DNA of 64,000 nt from Phycisphaerales bacterium (GTDB taxonomy: Bacteria; Planctomycetota; Phycisphaerae; Tepidisphaerales; Tepidisphaeraceae), in NCBI GenBank assembly GCA_025361735.1, contig JANYKD010000439.1, positions 1 to 64,000 on the forward strand, given 5' to 3'. Made by a program: the position numbers and the translations under genes. Shown here in pieces: positions 57,401-64,000 of this stretch (positions within the stretch are counted from its first letter, which is position 1; every line of letters starts with the position of its first letter). The notes below the pieces were generated by a model that was given only the letters and a program-made list of their open reading frames with translations, ran no database searches and was not told the origin of the DNA.

Positions 57401-60400
57401 GCGATCCGGCCTATGCCAACACGCTCGTTGACGCGCTGAAGTCGCTGCCCTCGATGTCGATTGTCAGCGACAGGGCCAATATCTTCGACCCCACCAACGG
57501 TATCTACGCGAACACCTCGATCAGCCTGAATGCTGGCTACAACGGGCCTCCGATGCAGGTTCCCGGTTCGCTGGAGTATTTTGCGGCCGATGGATCGAAC
57601 GATTTCCAAATCAACGCGGGCGTGCAGATCTATGGCGGCGTCGGGCGTTCGCCGCAGTACAAGAAACATTCCTTCCGCCTCGTTTTCAAATCGGGCTACG
57701 GTGCATCGAAACTGGACTTCCCTCTCTTCGGCGACGGCGGTGCCACCTCGTTCGACACCCTCATCCTCCGCTCCCAGTTCAATGATGCCTGGACCTGGAC
57801 TGGATCGGCGGCCCAGTTCATCCGCGACGCGTTCGCGCCCGACCTGCAAATTGCCATGGGCGACGCCTCGCACCACTCGCAGTTCGTCAACCTGTACGTC
57901 GATGGCCTGTACTGGGGCGTGTACCAGGCCACCGAGCGGCCCGATGCCAATTTCTCGGCCAGCTACATGGGCGGCACCGGCGACGACTGGGAAAGCAACA
58001 ACGCCGGATTCTCCAATGGCGTGACCAACGAATTGCCAGCCTGGAACGACCTGATGGCCAAGACCAGCTACGGTCTGACCGCGACCGCCTATCAGGCCGG
58101 TACGCCGGGGTTCAATACCACGCTCTATGCCGCTGGCGCGTCGGCGACGGCGGGATTCACGTCGACGGTCTACCGGACGAACGTTACGCTGACCACCATC
58201 GCCAATGCCGAGACAGCCATTGCGACTCCCAGCCAACAGATCTCCGTGACCTCGGGCACGACCACCACGCTGAACTTCCTGAACACCGGCACGGACGGAC
58301 ACTTCACGACCAGCAACGAAAACTTCCCAGGCATGACCACGACGGAGGTTGACAACTTCGTCGTGGAGACGACCAGCTCCATCACGATTCCCACAGCCGG
58401 CAGCTGGACATTCGGTGTCAGCAGCAATGATGGTTTTAAACTGACACTGACCAACGGCATCGACACTTACACGTTCAACAATGATGGCACGAAGACCGGG
58501 CCGACCGACAAGTTGACGACATTCAATATCACCACCGCCGGCTCCTATCGTATGCGCCTGGTGTACTTCCAGAACACTGGCGGCGCGGAGCTGGAGGCAT
58601 TCGCCGCCTCCGGCAGCTTCACGACTTATGCGAGCACGAGCACATGGCGATTGCTGGGCAACTCCGCCAACGGCGGGTTGGCTTCTTATGTCCTTGCCCC
58701 GCTGGCAACGCTGGCCAACGCCGAGAGCATCATCTCCACGTCATCGCTCCAGGCCTGGACCAAGACGCAGGTCGTCAACACGCTGAACTATCTGAACATC
58801 GGCGGCGACGGGCACTACACGAGCGGCAATCTGAGTTTTCCCAGTGTTGCGTCGGGCACGCCCATGCAGAGTTTTGTGATCAAAGCCGACAGCACGATCA
58901 GCATTCCGTCAACGGGCGTGTGGACGTTTGGCGTCAGCAGCGACGACGGTTTCCACCTGCAACTGTTTGACGGCGCCACCACCGTGCTGGACATGTCATC
59001 CGACGGCCTGCGTACCGCCGGTGACACCCTGGCCTCAGTCAATATCACCAAGGCCGGTTCCTACACGCTGCGCCTGGTCTATTTCCAGAGCACGACAGAC
59101 GCGTCGGAGCTGGAGCTTTATGCCGCCAAGGGCACGTTCGCTACCTACAGTGCCAGCACGGCCTGGCAGCTTGTGGGCAGCAATGTCACCGCGACGACCA
59201 ACCCGGGCGTGCTGTCGCTCGCCAAAGTCACGGCGGTCACGAATCTCACGGATGCCGAGAGTGTCATCAATCCGACCCAGCAGCTATTGGCCGCCCTGAG
59301 TGCCGCGACCACGGTCAGCAGCGTCACCATGAACACGACCACCAAGCTGGTGACCGTGACGCTGGCGAATCACGGCCTGGTCAACGGCCAGACCGTGGTG
59401 ATGAGCGGTGCCGACCAGGCGGCGTACAACGGGACGTTCGTGATCTCCAATGTCACGAGTACCACTTTCAGCTATACCGCCTCGGCGACCACCGTAACAC
59501 CCGCCACCGGGACGATCACCGAGCAGGTCTACGGACTCTGCCGGACGGGGAGCACGGTCACCGTGAACCTGCCCAACCACGGCTTCGTCAACGGCGATTA
59601 CGTGACAATTTCGGGCACCGGGCAGGGGGACTACAACGCCACGTTCCTGATCTCCAACGTCACCACGAATACGTTCATGATCAACGTGCTCAACACCCCC
59701 ACGTCGCCGGGTACGGGCACCACCATCCTGGTCCGCAAGGCCGTGCAGGCGTGGAGCAGCTCGCAAACGGCGACAATGATTGACTACTTCAGCACCGGCA
59801 CCTCCGGACATTTCGGGACCAACACCGTGTTCCCGGGCACGATCGCCGGGAACGTGGTGGAGAACCTCGTGCTGGAAGCCAAGACCACGGTCGATATTGC
59901 AACTGCGGGTGCCTGGACCTTTGGGGTCAGCAGCGACGAGGGATTCAGCCTCACGCTGACAGACGGCACCAATACCTACACCGGGCAATACAACGGACTG
60001 CGCACGCCCGCTGACTCGTTTGTGACTTTCAATCTGCCGCATACCGGTGCCTACCGATTGCGGCTCGTGTACTTCCAGAACACGGCGGGCGCCGAGGTGG
60101 AGTTGTTCGCGGCTCCGGGCACCTGGACCCTTTATACGCAAACGTCCCTCTGGCGGCGTATCGGCGACAACACGGCCGGCGGACTGGGCACGAGTCTCTC
60201 CGACATGATGGCGGTTACCACCTATCTGTCGAACGTGCCGGTCACGACGCTGGCTGAGGCTCAGAGCGTGGTGGCGACCGCGACCAAGCAGATTTCGACG
60301 ACAACCGACTACCGCAACACGATCAACCTGGTCAATACCGGGGCAGACGGGCATTTCTCCGGCAGCCTGGCCTTCCCGGGCATGGCCGCGGACACGCCCG

Positions 60401-63400
60401 TCGAAACCGACAATTTCGTGGTCCAGGTGCAGGCGACCATCACCATCCCCGCCGTCGGGTTGTATACGTTCGGCGTTAGCTGCGACGACGGGTTCAGCCT
60501 CACGCTGCTGGACGGGCTGACGGCGCTCACACCCAGCCTCACGCACACCGGCACCGGCGCCAGCAGCGACTATCTCCAGACATACAGCTTTGCACACGCG
60601 GGAACCTACACGCTGAGCCTGCTCTACTACCAGAACACGGGCGATGCGGGAGTGGAACTCTACGCGGCCTCGGGAACCTACACAGTCTTCAATCCCAGCA
60701 GTTTTCGTCTCATCGGCGACACGGCCAACGGCGGCATGGCAATCGGCTCGGGGACCACGCCGACCGCGATGTATTTCATGCTTCAGGGTCAGAACCCCGA
60801 TGGCACGCGCAATCCGAGCTATCCAGTGCTGCTGGATATGAACAACTACATCGACTACATGCTGATGAACATCTACGTCGGCAACACGGACTGGCCTGGG
60901 CACAATTTCTACGCGTCCTGCCCCATCGGCCCGGACAGCACGGGTTACAAGTTCTACGACTGGGACGCCGAGTGGTCGGTCGGTCTCCAGTCGTCGGTCA
61001 CGCAGAACGTCACCGGCGTTAACACCGTCGCCGCCAAGCCCTATTACTACCTGGTTGCGTCGGCCGATTTCCGCATGCGGTTCGCCGACCGCGTGCAGCA
61101 GTTCATGTTTAATAATGGCGTCCTCACGCTGGCCGCAACCACCGCGCTCTACAAGTCTCTCGCCGACCAGGTCCAGTGGGCCGTCGCACTGGAATCGGCC
61201 CGCTGGGGCGACGTGCCCACGTCACCCACGCCAATCCCGCACACCGCGGCCGAGTGGCGCACTGAACGAGACTACATTCTCAACACCTATCTGCCGCAAC
61301 GAACCGCCAACGTCATTGGATACCTGCAGGGCGCCGGGCTCTATCCCGCGGTTGCCGCGCCGACGTTCGCAGTGAACGGGATCACGGAATACGGCGGCAA
61401 GTTCCGCCCGGGCGATACGCTGACCGCCACCTCGTCCACCGGCGGCGTCTACTATTGCCCGGACGGATCGGATCCGCGGCTCCCGGGCGGCGCGTTGAGA
61501 TCCAGCGCGGTCCGTATCACCGCCGGCATGACGCTCACAGAGAATACGCAACTCAGGGCACGCGTGCTCGCCGGCGGCGTATGGAGCGCGCTGGCCGACG
61601 TCACCTTCTACGTGGATCTCGCCCCCTCGATCCGCATCACGGAACTGATGTACAATCCGTCGCCCGCCACTCCGGCCGAGGTGGCCGCCGGTTACACGAG
61701 CCAGGATTTCGAGTACATCGAGATCAAGAACGTCGGCACCAGCGCGGTGCCCTTGGCCGGCATGCGCTTCAGCAACGGCGTGAATTTCACCTTCCCCGAC
61801 ATAACCATCGCCGCCGGCCAGTACATGATTGTCGCCTCGAACAGCACCGCGCTGGCCTTGCGCTATCCCGGACTGTCATCCGCGATCGTCGGCCAGTACA
61901 CCGGCCACCTCAACAGCGCCGGCGAACGGCTGGAACTCGACGCCCCGGTGGGGGGTGTGATCCAGTCCTTTACCTACAACAACACCTGGTACAGCCAGAC
62001 TGACGGCGGGGGCTTCTCGCTCACGATTCGCGATCCGCTGCAGGATGGCGCCATGTGGGACTCGCCGGATGGCTGGCGGGCCAGCGCCGCCCCGGGCGGC
62101 AGTCCCGGCGCCGGCGACACTTTGGCGATGCCGGGTTCGGTCGTGGTCAATGAGGTGCTGGTCCACAACGGCGCCGTGACCGACATGGTCGAACTGCGCA
62201 ACACCACCACCCAACCCATCGACCTCAGCGGCTGGTATCTGAGTGACAGCAACTCCACACTCACCAAGTATCAATTCCCAGCGGGAACCATCATTGCCGA
62301 GGGCGGCTATCTCGTCCTCACCAATGCCCGCGATTTCGGCAACCCGGCCAATTCCGCCTGTCACACACCCTTCACCTTGAGCGGCCACGGCGGCCACATC
62401 TACCTTTCCTCGAACTACTACGGCGTGCCCGGCGGCTACCGCGACAAGGACGACTACGGCGCCTCGCCCGCGGGAACGGCCATCGGCTTGTACACGACCG
62501 TGTCCGGTTCCACCGACTTTACGCTCCTGCAAACGCCGACCTTCGGCGCCGCGCCCACCTATCCCGGCGCTGCCAATAGCACGCCGTACGTCGCGCCGGT
62601 CGTGCTGAATGAGATCATGTACCATCCCACTGATCCGACGCCGGCGGAACTGGCGGCGGGCTATGCCGACAACAGTGAATTCGAGTACATCGAACTGTAC
62701 AATCGTTCCGACACTGCGCAATCCCTCTCCAACTTCCTCCTCGACAGCGGCGTCGGCTTCACCTTCGGCTGGTATCCCGATAGCAACGGCACCGAGGTGG
62801 CCACGCTCGAGCAGGGGGCAACCGCCACGTGGGCCAGCAGCGCCGTGCAGAACGCCACGTACACCGTCTATGTCCACCTGACGCTCGTCGACGGTGACGG
62901 CCACCGCCGCTCGCTCGACGATGCGGCCCAGTACACGATCACGACCGCCAGCGGACCCGTGACCGTGACCATCGACCAGAACCAGCCTGGGCTCACCGGC
63001 AACGATGCCTGGGTCAGCCTGGGCACCTATGCCTTCGCCAGTGCCGGCGCGGTCCAACTGACGCGTGGGACCATCACTCCGGGCAACTGGACCATCGCAG
63101 ACTCCGTGAAGTTCACCAAGTCGGGCTCGTCTGATGTCATCGTATCCAAGCCGACCGTCGATTCATTCGCCACCCGCAGCGGCCTGACCACGCTGGCGCC
63201 GGGCGCGTACGTGGTGATCGCCAGCAATACTGCGGCGTTCGACGCCCGCTACCACGTCGCCGCCAATCAGATTCCGCTCGCCGGGGCGTATACCGGCCAT
63301 CTCAACAACGGTGGTGAGACGGTGGGTTTGAACGAGGCTGCGACTGCCGACCCGGGCCTGGTTCCTTATTACGAGATCGATCGCGTCAGCTACGACAGTA

Positions 63401-64000
63401 AGGGCAACTGGGCCGCCACGCCCGACGGTGGCGGGACGACGCTCAACCGCGTCCACCCGGCCGCGTATGGCAATGAAGTGACGAACTGGCAGGCGAGCGC
63501 CATTGGAGGCACGCCGGGACAAGCCAACGCACCGCATGATAAAACCGCGCCCTCGGTTCCGACCCAACTCGTCGCCCAGCCGGCCATCAGTCCCAGCACC
63601 CGCATCACGCTGGCCTGGAACCCATCGGCCGACCTCGACAGTTTCGTTGACCATTACGTGATTTACCGCAATGGCGCGGTGCTTGGTACGTCCACGAATC
63701 CCGGTTTTGTCGACAGCAGCGCGCAGGCCGCGGCTCCGTACAGCTATCAGGTGTCGGCGGTCAATCGCGACGGTTATGAGAGCGTGCTCTCGGCCATCAC
63801 CGTCGCGACACTGCCGGGCATCTCGTCCTACAGCACGCCCGACGGCCATGTGGAAGTGGTGTTCACCCAGGCCCTGAACACGGGACCCGCAATCGTGTTG
63901 GGCAATTTCTCCATCAACGGGGTTGCCCCAGCCAGCGCCACCCTGGCGAACAACAATACCAAGCTGATTCTGACACCCCCGTCCGCGTTCGTGCCCGGAA
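54427..64000 (+). CDS. Giant secreted protein: LEPR-XLL-like N-terminus, lamin-tail (LTD), PA14-like, CotH kinase and fibronectin-like modules; runs off right edge
   Basis: GTG start with GGAGG RBS; VESLESRRLLSALPLISEFMASNKSTLTDATGAYSDWLEIYNP; no stop seen at the points in this frame that I checked to the window end; CotH segments QINAGVQIYGGVGRSPQYKKHSFRLVFKSGYG and LQGQNPDGTRNPSYPVLLDMNNYIDYMLMNIYVGNTDWPGHNFYA. Absent from the ORF track because it has no stop in the window. Confidence 0.88.
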   Translation, partial: MAHPFSGRRAADARKRQVAGASRRVRAASQQWAVESLESRRLLSALPLISEFMASNKSTLTDATGAYSDWLEIYNPDSQQALDLTGWQLQRGSNTWTFPAMTLGPGEFRVIFTDSKTGYNDPNGELHATFNLSKDGSSLRLIDNSGHYVSDYYSSYPAQQQDVSYGVGQQVTETKLVAAGASVRYYIPTSGALGQSWTAPTFADSAWASGTTGLGFAASVPGFAVWNYKSGNTGSIGSLATAQSIVDNPAYQSWVQTETTPTINYLNTGGAGHFVYDTTFPGLNLGLQQNNWVITAAGKIHIPAAGTYTFGVNSDDGFRLQISGGLRVVGSITSAAGVATVTLVGHSFNTGDTVHISGATQTQYNGDFVVTRTGNDTFTYAVSGSPTSPATGTITAGQPTGGSVAKLQYDGGRGSADSLGVVTFSAAGDYDANLLYFQGTGTGEVEMFAAPGSFTSWGATTTWRLVGDTANGGLSVTSYPFTGSANSIAGKVKTDIRSAMQTALATVQQQSGNPAADTSLYARITFDAPNLASLQTLTLKMAYNDAYVVYLNGVQVTSKNAPGVVTWNSQALSARGSEVQSSTFETVDISAYLNPGTPGHLLASGNVLAIQLLNASASDADMLLLPEISQIVSTQSDTHFFATATPAAANSQQFWEKLPDPVFSTGHGMYSQSFPLSLSIDTQGITKLTRKNSTATVTVPNHGLVAGDVVRIAGAVPTQYNGDYVITNVTQNTFDYAVAGSPASPASGNMTAQRLDKLYYTVDSSDPWTNPAVRTATALTRSGSVATFTSNNHGFTIGSMVLISGAVQPEYNGLFSVTGVSTNTFTYTVPGAPVTPATGTVVAQRVDRVVSSLTASGTTVTATVAGHGLVNGDLVRIAGASPAEYNGDFIIANVTTNTFTYTLAAAPSVSSATGGMAAFKLGTQYTGPITITTTTTVRAVAYNSNGHLPSDVLTQTYVFPTSVIQQPANPSGFPGSWDTWPADYQMDPRITSDPAYANTLVDALKSLPSMSIVSDRANIFDPTNGIYANTSISLNAGYNGPPMQVPGSLEYFAADGSNDFQINAGVQIYGGVGRSPQYKKHSFRLVFKSGYGASKLDFPLFGDGGATSFDTLILRSQFNDAWTWTGSAAQFIRDAFAPDLQIAMGDASHHSQFVNLYVDGLYWGVYQATERPDANFSASYMGGTGDDWESNNAGFSNGVTNELPAWNDLMAKTSYGLTATAYQAGTPGFNTTLYAAGASATAGFTSTVYRTNVTLTTIANAETAIATPSQQISVTSGTTTTLNFLNTGTDGHFTTSNENFPGMTTTEVDNFVVETTSSITIPTAGSWTFGVSSNDGFKLTLTNGIDTYTFNNDGTKTGPTDKLTTFNITTAGSYRMRLVYFQNTGGAELEAFAASGSFTTYASTSTWRLLGNSANGGLASYVLAPLATLANAESIISTSSLQAWTKTQVVNTLNYLNIGGDGHYTSGNLSFPSVASGTPMQSFVIKADSTISIPSTGVWTFGVSSDDGFHLQLFDGATTVLDMSSDGLRTAGDTLASVNITKAGSYTLRLVYFQSTTDASELELYAAKGTFATYSASTAWQLVGSNVTATTNPGVLSLAKVTAVTNLTDAESVINPTQQLLAALSAATTVSSVTMNTTTKLVTVTLANHGLVNGQTVVMSGADQAAYNGTFVISNVTSTTFSYTASATTVTPATGTITEQVYGLCRTGSTVTVNLPNHGFVNGDYVTISGTGQGDYNATFLISNVTTNTFMINVLNTPTSPGTGTTILVRKAVQAWSSSQTATMIDYFSTGTSGHFGTNTVFPGTIAGNVVENLVLEAKTTVDIATAGAWTFGVSSDEGFSLTLTDGTNTYTGQYNGLRTPADSFVTFNLPHTGAYRLRLVYFQNTAGAEVELFAAPGTWTLYTQTSLWRRIGDNTAGGLGTSLSDMMAVTTYLSNVPVTTLAEAQSVVATATKQISTTTDYRNTINLVNTGADGHFSGSLAFPGMAADTPVETDNFVVQVQATITIPAVGLYTFGVSCDDGFSLTLLDGLTALTPSLTHTGTGASSDYLQTYSFAHAGTYTLSLLYYQNTGDAGVELYAASGTYTVFNPSSFRLIGDTANGGMAIGSGTTPTAMYFMLQGQNPDGTRNPSYPVLLDMNNYIDYMLMNIYVGNTDWPGHNFYASCPIGPDSTGYKFYDWDAEWSVGLQSSVTQNVTGVNTVAAKPYYYLVASADFRMRFADRVQQFMFNNGVLTLAATTALYKSLADQVQWAVALESARWGDVPTSPTPIPHTAAEWRTERDYILNTYLPQRTANVIGYLQGAGLYPAVAAPTFAVNGITEYGGKFRPGDTLTATSSTGGVYYCPDGSDPRLPGGALRSSAVRITAGMTLTENTQLRARVLAGGVWSALADVTFYVDLAPSIRITELMYNPSPATPAEVAAGYTSQDFEYIEIKNVGTSAVPLAGMRFSNGVNFTFPDITIAAGQYMIVASNSTALALRYPGLSSAIVGQYTGHLNSAGERLELDAPVGGVIQSFTYNNTWYSQTDGGGFSLTIRDPLQDGAMWDSPDGWRASAAPGGSPGAGDTLAMPGSVVVNEVLVHNGAVTDMVELRNTTTQPIDLSGWYLSDSNSTLTKYQFPAGTIIAEGGYLVLTNARDFGNPANSACHTPFTLSGHGGHIYLSSNYYGVPGGYRDKDDYGASPAGTAIGLYTTVSGSTDFTLLQTPTFGAAPTYPGAANSTPYVAPVVLNEIMYHPTDPTPAELAAGYADNSEFEYIELYNRSDTAQSLSNFLLDSGVGFTFGWYPDSNGTEVATLEQGATATWASSAVQNATYTVYVHLTLVDGDGHRRSLDDAAQYTITTASGPVTVTIDQNQPGLTGNDAWVSLGTYAFASAGAVQLTRGTITPGNWTIADSVKFTKSGSSDVIVSKPTVDSFATRSGLTTLAPGAYVVIASNTAAFDARYHVAANQIPLAGAYTGHLNNGGETVGLNEAATADPGLVPYYEIDRVSYDSKGNWAATPDGGGTTLNRVHPAAYGNEVTNWQASAIGGTPGQANAPHDKTAPSVPTQLVAQPAISPSTRITLAWNPSADLDSFVDHYVIYRNGAVLGTSTNPGFVDSSAQAAAPYSYQVSAVNRDGYESVLSAITVATLPGISSYSTPDGHVEVVFTQALNTGPAIVLGNFSINGVAPASATLANNNTKLILTPPSAFVPG

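Noticed and set aside
55051-60903. Large minus-strand ORFs (371, 711 and 539 aa)
   Set aside because: Antisense to the CotH/PA14 giant gene, whose plus frame has recognisable domains.
1-64000. tRNA, rRNA, CRISPR array or prophage
   Set aside because: No CCA-ended cloverleaf with GGTTCGAATCC-type T-arm outside coding sequence, no rRNA-like stretches, no direct-repeat/spacer arrays and no phage structural genes were recognised by eye; a tRNAscan/CRISPR search would be decisive.

Overview
High-GC window whose content looks like a planctomycete or PVC-type bacterial chromosome (inference from LEPR-XLL-like N-termini, a PEP-CTERM-like C-terminus, YDLTG zinc ribbons, and giant PA14/CotH/PQQ/SdrD-B/TPR secreted proteins). 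In order: 5' part of fusA (EF-G, minus) behind a hairpin-packed leader with a good sigma70-like promoter; an alpha/beta hydrolase; a zinc-ribbon membrane protein; a large glycoside hydrolase; a SWIM/SNF2 helicase; a TetR / two FtsX permeases / ABC ATPase / HlyD / NodT export operon; a response regulator, histidine kinase and small envelope-stress protein cluster; secreted SdrD-B, PEP-CTERM and SBBP proteins; asnB; LPS heptosyltransferase and kinase genes; a Gfo/Idh oxidoreductase; a TPR protein; a GH5-like hydrolase; a small accessory patch (SUKH/SMI1 protein and DUF1016/YhcG nuclease); a 1627-aa PQQ-propeller protein; mtnP; two tandem small RHH-like proteins; galU; and a CotH/PA14/LTD giant gene running off the right edge. 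Most notable structure: (i) two paralogous palindromic modules in frame in the DUF1016 gene that differ by two compensatory base-pair changes; (ii) about ten consecutive short perfect hairpins between the fusA promoter and the fusA start codon; (iii) several unrelated intergenic repeat families whose first bases supply the stop codon of the adjacent gene; (iv) a SUKH gene bracketed by inverted repeats; (v) a CotH kinase fold apparently split by about 850 aa of PA14-type modules. No tRNA, rRNA or CRISPR was recognised. Family assignments come from motif recognition only; no searches were run.
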